From Devosia sp. (GTDB lineage: Bacteria; Pseudomonadota; Alphaproteobacteria; Rhizobiales; Devosiaceae), in assembly GCF_017307495.1 (NCBI RefSeq), contig NZ_JAFKHE010000022.1, positions 1 to 64,000 on the forward strand: a stretch of 64,000 bases of DNA, written 5' to 3'. A model generated the notes under the pieces. That model worked only from the letters and a program-made list of their open reading frames with translations. It was not told where the DNA came from and did not search any database. The translations under genes were made by a program, and so were the position numbers. This document shows, piece by piece, positions 28,358 through 38,666 of this stretch (position 1 is the stretch's first letter; every line of letters begins with the position of its first letter).

Positions 28358-29341
28358 ATGAAGATCACGACCGGCCTGAACCCCTACGGCCTCACCTGGT
28401 ATCTCGGCCTGCAGGGCGCGGGCACGCCCCGGCACAACCCCAACGGGGTCGGCCTCGAGGGCTTCATCCGCCTGACCCAGGAGCTGGGCGGCAAGGCCAT
28501 CGAGCTGTGGGACGGCTGGCTCAGGGACAAGTCCGACGCCGAGCTCGCCTCGCTCCGGCAGCGCCTCGACGACCTGGGCTGGAAGCGCGTCGTCAGTTCC
28601 GGCCTGCAGCAGGGCGACATGGACATGCTGATCCGCGTCGCCAGGGCGCTCGACGCAAAGTTCATCCGCGTTGCGCTGACCCCGATCCTGTGCGGCGATC
28701 GCGCCGCCGCCGGGCAGCGCTGGCACGAGCTGGTCCGCTCGGTGCACGAGAAGCTCGAGGCCGCCGTGCCCAAGCTCGAGGCCGCCGATGTCGTGCTGCT
28801 GATCGAGAACCACCAGGACTTCACCTCGCGCGAGCTGGTCGGCCTGTGCGAGGAATACGGCCCGCATGTGCGGATCGTGTTCGACATGGCGAACACCTTC
28901 CCGGTCGCCGAGTCGCCGCTCGACTTCACCCGCGTCATCGCGCCCTATGTGCGCCACTGCCACGTCAAGGACTACCGCGTGCATTTCGAGCCGGACGGCT
29001 TCCGCCTGGTGCGCTGCCCGTCGGGCGACGGCTGCGTGCCGCACAAGGAAATGTTCGACATCCTGGCCAAGCACAATGACGAGATGGTCGCCTGCATCGA
29101 GATCGGCGCGCTCGAGGCGCGGCATGTGAAGCTCTATACGCCCGAGTGGTGGCACGGCTACGCGCCCAAGGAAGCCGAGGCGCTGGCCGCCTGCCTGCTC
29201 GCCGCGCAGAAGAACCGCTTTGCCGAGGGCGACGACTGGCGCACCCCATGGGAGCGCAACGCCGACCACGAACTGATCGAATACGAGCTTGGGCAGTACC
29301 GGAAGAGCGCCGCGAACCTCAAGGCTCTTGGACTTATGTGA
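28358..29341 (+). CDS. sugar phosphate isomerase/epimerase-like TIM-barrel protein
   Basis: A 327-residue protein of the AP-endonuclease-2 / xylose-isomerase-like TIM barrel. Probable metal ligands follow the family order: Glu in VLLIENHQDF, Asp in VFDMANTFP, His in HCHVKDYRVH, Glu in ACIEIGA. The N-terminus is MKITTGLNPYGLTWYLG. I chose the ATG at 28358, because upstream in-frame residues derive from repeat G2. It lies between two SDR genes in the cassette 2 transcript, which suggests an oxidise / isomerise / reduce pathway for a sugar, inositol or sugar acid. The exact isomerisation is unknown. Confidence 0.88.
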   Translation: MKITTGLNPYGLTWYLGLQGAGTPRHNPNGVGLEGFIRLTQELGGKAIELWDGWLRDKSDAELASLRQRLDDLGWKRVVSSGLQQGDMDMLIRVARALDAKFIRVALTPILCGDRAAAGQRWHELVRSVHEKLEAAVPKLEAADVVLLIENHQDFTSRELVGLCEEYGPHVRIVFDMANTFPVAESPLDFTRVIAPYVRHCHVKDYRVHFEPDGFRLVRCPSGDGCVPHKEMFDILAKHNDEMVACIEIGALEARHVKLYTPEWWHGYAPKEAEALAACLLAAQKNRFAEGDDWRTPWERNADHELIEYELGQYRKSAANLKALGLM

Positions 29342-29354
29342 TTGGAGGCCACAA

Positions 29355-30167
29355 GTGGCGAATAAGGACCTATCTGGCAAAATCGCGTTCGTGACCGGCT
29401 CCGGCCGCGGCCTGGGCAGCGTGATGGCGAAGAAGCTCGCCGCCCGCGGCGCCGACGTCGTCGTGCATGACCTGACCTGGGATGCTTCCGCCAAGTACGG
29501 CGAGGGCGAGAACCTCGGCGTCATGATCAAGACCATCGAGGGCATGGGCGTGCGCTCGATGGGCGTTACCGGCAATATCGGCGACCGCGATGCGGTCGAC
29601 GCCATGCGCTCGCAGATCGAGGAGAAGTTCGGCCCGGTCGAAATCCTCGTCAACTGCGCCGGCGGCGACATCGGCGCCTCGGGCAACAAGCCGGTGCCCA
29701 ACAACATCCTCGGCATCACCTACGAGGACCTGACGACGCTGACCAACAACAACCTGATCGGCACCATGCTGGTCACCCAGGCGTTCGTGCCGCAGATGGT
29801 CGAGCGCCAGCACGGCATCGTCGTCAACATCGCCTCGGTCGCCGCCCATATCGGCGTTTCGCACGGCGGCATCTATGCGACGCTGAAGGCCGCCGTGACG
29901 CACTACACCCGCTGCCTCGCCGACGAGGTGCGCGAGCATGGCGTGCGCGTCAACGCAGTGAGCCCGGGGCCGAGCAAGACCGCGCGCTTCCAGGCCACCC
30001 GCACGGTCGACCCCGACAAGATGAACTCCAACAAGGTCTCGATGGACCGCTACGCCGAGCCCGAGGAAATCGCCGATGCGGTGGTGTTCCTGTGCTCGCC
30101 GGAGGCCAAGTTCATCCACGGCCAGCTCCTCCGCGTCGACGGCGGCCTGCAGCTTTACGCGGGGTGA
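29355..30167 (+). CDS. SDR-family NAD(P)-dependent oxidoreductase (cassette 2, second)
   Basis: A classical SDR of 270 residues. The cofactor motif is TGSGRGLG; NCAGGDIG replaces the more common NNAG. The catalytic serine is in NIASVAAH, and YATLK supplies Tyr and Lys. The start is GTG at 29355, 6 nt after TTGGAGG, and the gene follows the isomerase by 13 bp. It shares low similarity with the SDR at 27469, so the two probably act on different intermediates. It is the last clear gene of the cassette 2 operon. Confidence 0.92.
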   Translation: MANKDLSGKIAFVTGSGRGLGSVMAKKLAARGADVVVHDLTWDASAKYGEGENLGVMIKTIEGMGVRSMGVTGNIGDRDAVDAMRSQIEEKFGPVEILVNCAGGDIGASGNKPVPNNILGITYEDLTTLTNNNLIGTMLVTQAFVPQMVERQHGIVVNIASVAAHIGVSHGGIYATLKAAVTHYTRCLADEVREHGVRVNAVSPGPSKTARFQATRTVDPDKMNSNKVSMDRYAEPEEIADAVVFLCSPEAKFIHGQLLRVDGGLQLYAG

Positions 30168-30304
30168 GTTCGCACGGGGGCCCCTTCATCCTCCCCTGCG
30201 CAGCGGGGGAGGATTAGGATGGGCCGGTGGGCCGTCCCTCTCGGCAATCACTTGTCCGCGCGAAAGCCTGCGGTTACCCCTGTGTCTCCCATCCCGGAGC
30301 CACC

Positions 30305-31360
30305 ATGCCCACCCTTGGCCTGATCCTCGCGGCCACCGCGGCCGTCGCGTCGTTCGTCACCGCCTGGCTGGTCATGCGCAGGGCCGGGCGACTGGGGCTT
30401 GTGCAGGCCCCGAACGCCCGCTCCTCGCACACCATGCCCACGCCCAGCGGCGGCGGCGTCGGCATTGCCACCGGCGGCACCATCGCCGGGCTGCTCTGCG
30501 CGCTGCTGCTGCCCTTCCTCGCCGTGCCGGTGATCATGGCCTCCGTACTGATCGCCTTCATCGGCTACTACGACGACCGCCGTCCGCTCTCGGCGCGCTG
30601 GCGCCTCGGCGCGCAGGTGCTGCTGATGGGCGCGGTGGTCGCGGTGTTGCCGCTCGAGGTGCTGGTCGGCCTCACCGGCCTGCCGGAATCGGTGGTGATG
30701 ATCCTCGTCACGCTGGCCGGCGCCCTGTGGATCAACCTCTACAACTTCATGGACGGCATCGATGGCCTCGCCGCCTCGGAGGCCATCTTCCTGTTGCTCG
30801 GCGCCGCGCTGGTCGCGCTCGCCTTCGAGCCCGCCGTCCTCGACGATCCGCGCCTGTGGTGGATGGTCGGCCTCGCCGCCGCCTGCCTCGGCTTCCTCGC
30901 CCTCAACTGGCCGCCGGCGCGCCTGTTCATGGGCGATGCCGGCAGCACCTACCTCGGGCTGATGATCGCCTTCTTTGCCCTGACCACCCTCACCAGCTTC
31001 TGGCTCAGCCTGTGGCAGTGGCTGATCCTCGCCGCGCTCTTCCTCGCCGACAGCCTCGCCACGCTCGGTCGCCGCATCGTCGCGCGCGAACGCTTCTGGG
31101 AAGGGCACAAGCGCCACGCCTACCAGGCCCTGGCGCGGCGCTTCGGGTCGCATCGACGGGTGACGCTGCTCTACCTCGCGATCGATGTGGTGGTGCTGCT
31201 GCCGCTCGCCTGGCTGGCGGGACGTTATCCGGGCTGGGCCCCCGCCTTCGCCCTGGGCATCCTGGCGGTGCTGGTGCTGCTGGCGCTGCGCTTCGGCGCA
31301 GGGGCCCCGCTACAGCCAGTGGCTGAGGAACCAGGCCCCGGCGCCGAGAATGGCGAATGA
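30305..31360 (+). CDS. glycosyltransferase family 4 (WecA/MraY-type undecaprenyl-phosphate sugar transferase)
   Basis: An integral membrane protein of 351 residues with about ten hydrophobic helices. The catalytic/Mg2+ loops are visible: ARSSHTMPTPSGGGVGI, FIGYYDDRRPLSARWR, the NFMDGIDGLA motif, and LFMGDAGSTYLG. The C-terminal HxxH-type loop is EGHKRHAYQ. The family transfers a sugar-1-phosphate from a UDP-sugar to undecaprenyl phosphate, starting O-antigen or capsule synthesis. It lacks polysaccharide neighbours here. Its last 51 bp overlap a small gene on the opposite strand. Confidence 0.92.
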   Translation: MPTLGLILAATAAVASFVTAWLVMRRAGRLGLVQAPNARSSHTMPTPSGGGVGIATGGTIAGLLCALLLPFLAVPVIMASVLIAFIGYYDDRRPLSARWRLGAQVLLMGAVVAVLPLEVLVGLTGLPESVVMILVTLAGALWINLYNFMDGIDGLAASEAIFLLLGAALVALAFEPAVLDDPRLWWMVGLAAACLGFLALNWPPARLFMGDAGSTYLGLMIAFFALTTLTSFWLSLWQWLILAALFLADSLATLGRRIVARERFWEGHKRHAYQALARRFGSHRRVTLLYLAIDVVVLLPLAWLAGRYPGWAPAFALGILAVLVLLALRFGAGAPLQPVAEEPGPGAENGE

Positions 31361-31468
31361 CGCCGCGGCCGACGCAAGCAGCATGTTCTTGGTGAAGCTC
31401 AACTGCCGGGCCATCTCGTGCCGGGTCAGGGCCCGGACGTCGAACTGCTCGATTTCGTGGTCGATCAT
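31310..31468 (-). CDS. 52-residue single-span membrane mini-protein
   Basis: A short frame that is easily missed. It begins MIDHEIEQFDVRALTRHEMA, an acidic/amphipathic head, then continues into one hydrophobic helix (about residues 28-50: NMLLASAAASFAILGAGAWF) and ends SHWL. The N-in topology follows from the head. Its 3' end overlaps the last 51 bp of the WecA-like gene on the opposite strand. The composition is clean and there are no internal shadow features. I do not recognise it; tail-anchored regulators and small subunits look like this. Confidence 0.6.
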   Translation of the reverse strand: MIDHEIEQFDVRALTRHEMARQLSFTKNMLLASAAASFAILGAGAWFLSHWL

Positions 31469-31727
31469 GATGCAGGCCCCTCAGCTGCCCCGGATCGCTT
31501 GCAGGGGAGGTTGCAGGCCCTCCCGCTGCCAAAGCGTGACGGTCAGAGGGTGCGCGCGCCTGCCCGACCCGGCCAGTGCAATGCAAAATCATGCTTAATT
31601 GGAGACAAATGCCGTGTAGTCTCGCACCGCTCGCACAAGCGTGTAGGCTGCCCGCCGCGGCGGCCTTGTCGATGCCACGATTGGCGCGCTGATGCCGCCG
31701 CCCGCAATACTGGATAGTGCCTCGCTG

Positions 31728-32249
31728 ATGCCTCGCCTGCGTACCGGTTTCATCATCCTCGCCACGACGACCCTGCTCGCGGCCTGTACCTCGGTCGTTC
31801 CCCCCGCGCCAGGGCCGGGCAAGACAGCCACCACCCCGCCGGTGCAGCTGACCCAGGGCGGCATCCTCTCCGCCATCAACAATACGCGCGCCGCCAACGG
31901 CAAGCCGCCGCTGCGCTACAACGTCAAGCTCGAGGACGCGGCGCGTTCGCAGGCCAACCTGATGGCCGCCAAGGACACGCTGTCGCATGATCTCGGCGTG
32001 ACCCTGCGCCAGCGCGTCACCACCGCCGGCTACGACGGTGCGGTGGGCGAGAACGTCGCCGGCGGCCAGTCCAGCCTCGACCAGGCCATCGCCGGCTGGC
32101 TCGCCTCGCCGGCCCACCGTGACACGCTGCTCTCCACCAAGTTCCAGGAGTTCGGCCTCGCCGTCGCCACGGTGCCGCCCAACCGCGACAGCCGCTACCG
32201 CACCTACTGGGCCTTCATCGCCGGCGGGCCTTTCGATGCGTGGCGCTGA
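31728..32249 (+). CDS. CAP/SCP-domain lipoprotein
   Basis: A 173-residue envelope protein. The signal peptide ends in a lipobox LLAAC with the lipidated cysteine at residue 20. After a Pro-rich linker comes a CAP (CRISP/antigen-5/PR-1) domain: NNTRAANGKPPLRYN, the SHD of DTLSHDLG, GENVAGG, and SPAHRDTLLS. Bacterial CAP proteins of this YkwD type are widespread and mostly uncharacterised. I start at the second ATG (31728), because it places the lipobox at a normal distance; the first ATG is at 31692. Confidence 0.88.
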   Translation: MPRLRTGFIILATTTLLAACTSVVPPAPGPGKTATTPPVQLTQGGILSAINNTRAANGKPPLRYNVKLEDAARSQANLMAAKDTLSHDLGVTLRQRVTTAGYDGAVGENVAGGQSSLDQAIAGWLASPAHRDTLLSTKFQEFGLAVATVPPNRDSRYRTYWAFIAGGPFDAWR

Positions 32250-32269
32250 GGCCCGGCTCGCGCTGGAAG

Positions 32270-32399
32270 TATACCCCCCACCCTGTCCCTCCCCCGCAAG
32301 GGGGGAGGTGACCTGCGCTCGCACGTCTTCGTCCCAGTGGCGCTGAGTGATCTGTCAGCGTCTCCCTCCCCCTTGCGGGGAGGGGACAGGGGTAGGGGC
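32270..32399. repeat. palindromic intergenic repeat, family A, copy 2
   Basis: About 130 bp. The arms are ACCCTGTCCCTCCCCCGCA on the left and GGGGAGGGGACAGGGGTAGG on the right, and CCAGTGGCGCTGAG lies in the centre. It matches 17571-17700 in arm order and central motif. It fills the gap between convergent genes (CAP lipoprotein and glpK) and may terminate both. Confidence 0.8.
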
Positions 32400-32422
32400 A
32401 TCCTTCCCGTACCGGGGCTCGC

Positions 32423-33913
<1,491 letters not shown>

Positions 33914-33977
33914 GTCGTCGTCCCCCTCAAGAGCGTTCTCGGGAAAAGCTGCAGGCTCTTCCGGTACGAAGAACCCG

Positions 33978-35486
33978 TCAAACCTGCGCCATGCGCCTGG
34001 CCATGTAGCCGGCCAGCGCCGCCTTCTCCTGTTCGTTGAACCTGAGCCCCTGCTTGCTGCGCCGCCACAGCACATCGTCGGCGCTGCGCGCCCACTCGTG
34101 CTCCATCAGGTAGTCCACCTCGACCTCGGTCAGCGTCCCGCCCAGCAGCGCGCCCAGCTCGCTCGCCTGCTGCCGGCTGCCCAGGATCTGCGGCACCAGC
34201 GTGCCGTAGGCGCGCGTCATGCGCCGCAGCATGCGCGGGTCGAGCCGGGGGTACTTCGACATGTGGCTGCGCAACAGGGCCTCGAACGTGGTCGGCGCGA
34301 AATCCCCGCCGGGCAGCGTGCCGGTCCGCGTCCAGCGCGGGCCCTTGGCCCCGATCAGCCCGTCGATCCGGTCCACGGCCTGCTCGCTGAGCCGCCGATG
34401 CGTCGTCAGCTTGCCGCCGAAGACATTGAGCAGCGGCGCCGCCCCGGCCTCGCCCTCGGTCTTCAGCACGTAGTCGCGGGTCGCCTCCTGCGCCGCCGAG
34501 GCGCCATCGTCGAACAGCGGTCGCACGCCCGAAAAGGTCCACACGATGTCGTCGCGCGTGATCTGGCGGGCAAAGTACTCGTTGGCGGCAGCGAGCAGAT
34601 AGTCGGTCTCCTCGTCGCTGATCCTGACGCCGGTCGGATCCCCCTCGAAGTCCTTGTCGGTGGTGCCGATCAGGGTGAAATCGCCCTCGTACGGGATGGC
34701 GAAGAAGATGCGGCCGTCGCTGTTCTGGAAGAAGTAGCAGCGGTCGTGGTCGAACAGCCTCCTGACCACGATGTGGCTACCCTTGACCAGCCGGACGTGG
34801 TGGGCATCGTTCCGGCCCATTGCCTCGATGATCACCTTGTCGACCCACGGGCCGGCGGCATTCACCAGCATCCGCGCCGTCGCCGTGCTGCGCCGCCCGG
34901 CTTCGTCTTCCATCTCGATGGTCCAGAGCCCGCCTTCGCGCCGCGCCGACACGACCTTGGTGCGCACCAGCACCGTCGCGCCGTGATTGGCCGCATCGCG
35001 GGCGTTGAGCACCACGAGCCGCGCGTCGTCCACCCAGCCGTCCGAGTATTCGAACGCGATCTTGTGTCCCGGCTTCAGCGGCTTGCCGGCCTCGTCCGTT
35101 TCGAGGTCCAGCGTCTTCGTCGCCGGCAGCAGCTTGCGGCCGCCGAGATGGTCGTAGACGAACAGGCCCAGCCGCAGCAGCCAGGCCGGCCGCAGGTTCT
35201 TCTCGTAGGGCAAGACGAAGCGCAGCGGCCAGATGATATGCGGCGCCGATGCCCACAGCACCTCGCGCTCCGCCAGCGCTTCGTGCACCAGGCGGAACTC
35301 GTAGTATTCGAGGTAGCGCAGGCCCCCGTGCACCAGCTTGGTCGCCGCCGACGACGTGCCCGAGGCGAGGTCGTGCATTTCGGCCAGCATCACCGAATGA
35401 CCGCGCCCCACCGCATCGCGGGCGATGCCGGTGCCGTTCACTCCGCCGCCGATGACGAAGATATCCACGGGGGCAGGGGAGGTCAT
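33978..35486 (-). CDS. glpD: aerobic glycerol-3-phosphate dehydrogenase GlpD
   Basis: A membrane-associated flavoenzyme that oxidises glycerol-3-phosphate to dihydroxyacetone phosphate and passes electrons to ubiquinone; 502 residues. The FAD motif is [14 protein letters not shown], followed by [20 protein letters not shown], typical of GlpD. Further on are [12 protein letters not shown] and [18 protein letters not shown] precedes the ATG at 35486; upstream in-frame residues are non-coding. With glpK it makes a compact glycerol catabolic pair. Neither a glp regulator nor a glycerol transporter gene lies next to it. Confidence 0.96.
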   Translation of the reverse strand: MTSPAPVDIFVIGGGVNGTGIARDAVGRGHSVMLAEMHDLASGTSSAATKLVHGGLRYLEYYEFRLVHEALAEREVLWASAPHIIWPLRFVLPYEKNLRPAWLLRLGLFVYDHLGGRKLLPATKTLDLETDEAGKPLKPGHKIAFEYSDGWVDDARLVVLNARDAANHGATVLVRTKVVSARREGGLWTIEMEDEAGRRSTATARMLVNAAGPWVDKVIIEAMGRNDAHHVRLVKGSHIVVRRLFDHDRCYFFQNSDGRIFFAIPYEGDFTLIGTTDKDFEGDPTGVRISDEETDYLLAAANEYFARQITRDDIVWTFSGVRPLFDDGASAAQEATRDYVLKTEGEAGAAPLLNVFGGKLTTHRRLSEQAVDRIDGLIGAKGPRWTRTGTLPGGDFAPTTFEALLRSHMSKYPRLDPRMLRRMTRAYGTLVPQILGSRQQASELGALLGGTLTEVEVDYLMEHEWARSADDVLWRRSKQGLRFNEQEKAALAGYMARRMAQV

Positions 35487-35669
35487 GAGGCAATCCTGAA
35501 GCGCTGGTGCATGGTCGCGATCTAGGAGAGAAAGCACGCCCGGATCAACGTCATATTGTGCCGGAAAGCTTGCGCGAACCAAGGGGCTGCGTCCAGCCGC
35601 GGCGCGCGGTCATTGACCATGCGGGCCAAGCCGTGCACTAGCAGGTCAGTCTCTCCGCCCGGCCCGCCC

Positions 35670-36605
35670 ATGCTCGCCATCCTCAACGTCGTGCTGCCCG
35701 TCTTCGCGCTGATGGCGCTGGGCAACCTGGCCGTGCGCTTCCGCCTATTCCCGTCCGAGGGCGTGCGCGGCCTGGTGCTGTTCGTCAACAACTTCGCCAC
35801 GCCCTGCCTGCTGTTCAACGCCCTGGCGACGGCGGACTTCTCCACCGCCTTCCGCTGGAACGTCATCGGGCCGTTCTATGTCGGCGCGCTCACGGTGTTC
35901 GTGCTCGGCATCTTCATCGCCGCCAAGGTGTTCAGGAATCGGCCGGGCGAGAGCGTTACCTCGGGCTTTTCGGCATTCTTCACCAACACCGTGCTCATCG
36001 GCATCCCGGTGATGCAGCGCGCCTATGGCCACGATGCGCTGGTCACCGCGTTCTCGATCATCGCCTTCCACGCCTCGGTGCTGATCACGCTGGGCATGCT
36101 GGTGATGGAGCTGGTGCGCCGCGACGGAGCGCCCCTGCACAAGGCGCTGGGCGTCGCCGCCGTCCGCATCGTCTCCAATCCGCTGCTCTGGGGCATCGTG
36201 CTGGGCGCGGCGGCCAACCTGATGAAGCTCGAGCTGGTCGAGCCCGTCGAGGCCTTCATCACCATGATGGCGGCGGCCGTGACCCCGGCGGCCCTGTTCG
36301 GCCTGGGCGGGGCGCTCAACGACTACCGGCTCAGCGAGAACTGGGCCCAGGCGTTGTCGCTGGCGCTGCTCAAGCTGATCGTGCAGCCGCTCATCGCCTA
36401 TGTGCTGATGGTCCACGTCCTGCACGTCGACCATGAGTTCGCCCGCTACGGCATCCTGCTCGCCGCCATGCCGACGGGCATCAACGCCTATGTGTTCGCG
36501 ACCTACTACAACCGCGGCGTCAACGTGGCGACCAATACCGTGCTGATCTCGACCGTGCTGAGCGTGCTGACCGTGAGCGGCTGGCTGTACCTGCTGGGGC
36601 TGTAA
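35670..36605 (+). CDS. AEC-family permease (auxin efflux carrier-like)
   Basis: An inner-membrane transporter of 311 residues with about ten helices in two repeats. The N-terminal span is AILNVVLPVFALMALGNLAV, FVNNFATPCLLFNALA gives the first repeat's helix break, and AAMPTGINAYVFATYYNRG the corresponding second-repeat motif. This pattern marks the AEC family of malate or other carboxylate/auxin transporters. The ATG at 35670 was chosen over ATGs upstream because the first helix begins immediately. It is divergent from glpD. Substrate unknown. Confidence 0.9.
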   Translation: MLAILNVVLPVFALMALGNLAVRFRLFPSEGVRGLVLFVNNFATPCLLFNALATADFSTAFRWNVIGPFYVGALTVFVLGIFIAAKVFRNRPGESVTSGFSAFFTNTVLIGIPVMQRAYGHDALVTAFSIIAFHASVLITLGMLVMELVRRDGAPLHKALGVAAVRIVSNPLLWGIVLGAAANLMKLELVEPVEAFITMMAAAVTPAALFGLGGALNDYRLSENWAQALSLALLKLIVQPLIAYVLMVHVLHVDHEFARYGILLAAMPTGINAYVFATYYNRGVNVATNTVLISTVLSVLTVSGWLYLLGL

Positions 36606-36612
36606 CGCCATC

Positions 36613-36713
36613 GCCTCCCTCCCCCTTGAGGGGAGGGATTGAGGGAGGGGGTGGTGCGGTGTGCCGCCGATGGACCCCCACCCCCAGCCCCTCCCCTCAG
36701 GGGGCAGGGGAGC
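36613..36713. repeat. palindromic intergenic repeat, family B, copy 1
   Basis: About 100 bp with arms TCCCCCTTGAGGGGAGGGAT / GGGAGGGGGTGG on one side and CCCCCACCCCCAGCCCCTCC / CTCAGGGGGCAGGGGAGC on the other. It is related to 40167-40280 and 44709-44805. It fills the gap between two convergent genes. Confidence 0.75.
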
Positions 36714-36716
36714 GGT

Positions 36717-37505
36717 CTACTGCGCCGCCTCGACGCTCATCGCCAGCACCAGCGGTTCGCCCACCACCGGCACGCTGCGTACCGGGATGGTCGAGACCGC
36801 GTCGAGCCCGACCGCGACCCGCACGTGCCGGTCCGTCGGACACACCGCCAGGCCCGGGTCGAACCCGATCCAGCCGAGCCCGTCGTCCCAGGCCTCGGCC
36901 CAGGCGTGGAACGTCGCCGGCCCGTCATCGGCCAGCACGTAGCCGGTCACGTAGCGCGCCGGAATCTCGAGCGCCCGCGCCGCGCCGATGAAGGCATGCG
37001 CGAAGTCGGCCGCGGGCGGCCGCGCCGCCTTCGCCTGGCCCTGTCCGTCTTGCTCCTGGCCCTGCTCGCCATTGCCGACGACTTCGGACACCCGCGCCAT
37101 CAGCGCGTGCAGCAGCGCGATCCGGTCCTGCCCGTCCTTCGGCACGGTCCGGAACCGGCCGGTGATCGCGCCCACCGGCTTGGTCAGCGCCGTCGGGCGC
37201 CGGTAGAGGGCCGGGGGAATGTCGCCCGGCAGCCGGCCGATGACGCCGTTGCGGTCGATGGTATCGACGATGCCGGCGACGGCGATCGTCAGCTCCGCCT
37301 CGGGGCGCGTCTGGCTGACGAGGTGGGCCCGGTTGCCGAACGCATCGACGAAGCTCGCCGCCGCCTCGAAGCCGGGCATGTCGATGCTCCACTCGCGCAC
37401 CGTCTGGGTCGGCCCGGTCCGCGGCGTCAGCAGCAGGTGCTGCACGGCGCGGGCAATGCCGGTGCCGATGGCGAGGCTCAGTCGATGTCGGATGGCGATC
37501 TGCAT
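36717..37505 (-). CDS. transglutaminase-like protein with catalytic cysteine replaced
   Basis: A 262-residue member of the bacterial transglutaminase-like (COG1305) family. An N-terminal beta domain is followed by the core: RALEIPARYVTGYV, FHAWAEAW with the catalytic histidine (His200), and GWIGFDPG with Asp216. Where the family has G-V-C-[QR]-D-F-A-H, this protein reads PPAADFAH (residues 163-170), so the nucleophile is Ala165. A Gln/Gly-rich insert (about residues 145-158) lies just before. The ATG overlaps the alpha-E gene stop by 1 nt. It may be a binding or scaffolding pseudoenzyme within the ATP-grasp triad. Confidence 0.85.
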   Translation of the reverse strand: MQIAIRHRLSLAIGTGIARAVQHLLLTPRTGPTQTVREWSIDMPGFEAAASFVDAFGNRAHLVSQTRPEAELTIAVAGIVDTIDRNGVIGRLPGDIPPALYRRPTALTKPVGAITGRFRTVPKDGQDRIALLHALMARVSEVVGNGEQGQEQDGQGQAKAARPPAADFAHAFIGAARALEIPARYVTGYVLADDGPATFHAWAEAWDDGLGWIGFDPGLAVCPTDRHVRVAVGLDAVSTIPVRSVPVVGEPLVLAMSVEAAQ

Positions 37506-38449
37506 CAGTAGAAGTTGTAGCTCTCGGCGAGGGCGTCGGTAATGCGGTTGTTGCAGTTGATGAACTCGGTCAGGAACTCGTGCAGGCCGTATTCGAAGAT
37601 GCGGTCGACGCTGTTGCCCTCGAGCAGTTCGGCCACTGCATCCACGGCGTCGTGCGCCCCGGTGCGCGTGCCGTAGATGTCCTCGAGCATGTGCACCGTC
37701 CGGTTGATCCAGTCGACGCAGAACGCCAGCGAGCGCGGCATTTCTGGCCTCAGGATCAGGTAGTCGGCGATGTTCCAGGCCTTGTAGCGGTCGTGATAGA
37801 CGTGCCGGTAGCTGCGATGCGCCGAGGCGGCGCGCAGGATCATCGTCCATTGCGCGATGTCGACCTCGCCCCCAACCATGGTCGCCCGCGGCAGCAGCAC
37901 GTAGTACTTCATGTCGAGGATGCGGGCCGTGTTGTCGGCCCGCTCGACGAAGTTGCCGAGCTGGCTGAAGGCATAGCCGTCGTCGCGCAGGAACGTCGAC
38001 AGCAGCGCGCCGCGATAGCGGTGGCTCACCTGCTTGATCCAGAACAGCAGTTCCTGGAGCTTGGCGCCGGAGATGTCGCGCGGCCGGATGGCGGCGAACT
38101 CGAGCCAGGCCGCGTTGATCGACTCCCACATCTCGGTGGTGAGCGCGGTGCGCACCGAGCGCGCATTGGTGCGCGCCGCCAGCAGGCACGATTTCACCGA
38201 CGACGGGTTGGCCTCGTCGAAGATCATGTAGTCGGCGACGCTCTTGACGTCGGCCAGCTTGTACTTGGCGTCGAAGCCCTCATCGACCTCGGCCGCCTGC
38301 ATCATCGAGATCAGGTGCTCGGACGCGCCGCCCTCGCGCCGCGAGGTGAGGCTCATCCGGTAGCCGACCTCGAACATGCGCGCCATGTTCTCGGCCCGCT
38401 CGATATAGCGGCTGAGCCAGAAGAGGTTCTGCGCGGTGCGGCCTAGCAT
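37505..38449 (-). CDS. alpha-E domain protein (DUF403)
   Basis: A 314-residue, mostly alpha-helical protein. The diagnostic N-terminus is MLGRTAQNLFWLSRYIERAEN, and further conserved stretches are NARSVRTALTTEMWESINAAW, GNFVERADNTARILDMKYY and ILRPEMPRSLAFC. Alpha-E proteins are encoded with circularly permuted ATP-grasp and transglutaminase-like proteins, and comparative genomics predicts peptide or amide-bond chemistry for the set. Biochemistry is lacking. It is followed by the transglutaminase gene with a 1-nt overlap and preceded by a palindromic element. Confidence 0.92.
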   Translation of the reverse strand: MLGRTAQNLFWLSRYIERAENMARMFEVGYRMSLTSRREGGASEHLISMMQAAEVDEGFDAKYKLADVKSVADYMIFDEANPSSVKSCLLAARTNARSVRTALTTEMWESINAAWLEFAAIRPRDISGAKLQELLFWIKQVSHRYRGALLSTFLRDDGYAFSQLGNFVERADNTARILDMKYYVLLPRATMVGGEVDIAQWTMILRAASAHRSYRHVYHDRYKAWNIADYLILRPEMPRSLAFCVDWINRTVHMLEDIYGTRTGAHDAVDAVAELLEGNSVDRIFEYGLHEFLTEFINCNNRITDALAESYNFY

Positions 38450-38471
38450 CTCGCCACCTCCACCGGATCTC

Positions 38472-38628
38472 CCTTCTCCCCTTGCGGGAGAAGGTGGCGC
38501 GCAGCGCCGGATGAGGGGTTCGCAGACGCAGTCTGCGCGATCGGAGTGAAACGACGAGCGAGGGCGAGGGCTGAGACAGACCCCTCATCCGCCCTTCGGG
38601 CACCGTCTCCCGCAAGGGGAGAAGGCGA
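38472..38628. repeat. 157-bp palindromic element, family E, copy 1
   Basis: The ends are CCTTCTCCCCTTGCGGGAGA and its inverted counterpart (right arm: TCTCCCGCAAGGGGAGAAGG). Inside, GCCGGATGAGGGGT and ACCCCTCATCCG pair again. The central 60 bp is unpaired. It is identical to 58388-58544 except for one base in the right arm. It lies inside an operon, between the ATP-grasp and alpha-E genes. Confidence 0.95.
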
Positions 38629-38666
38629 TGAACTCCGGGCGCTGGGGCGGGGCAAGGTCATCATCC

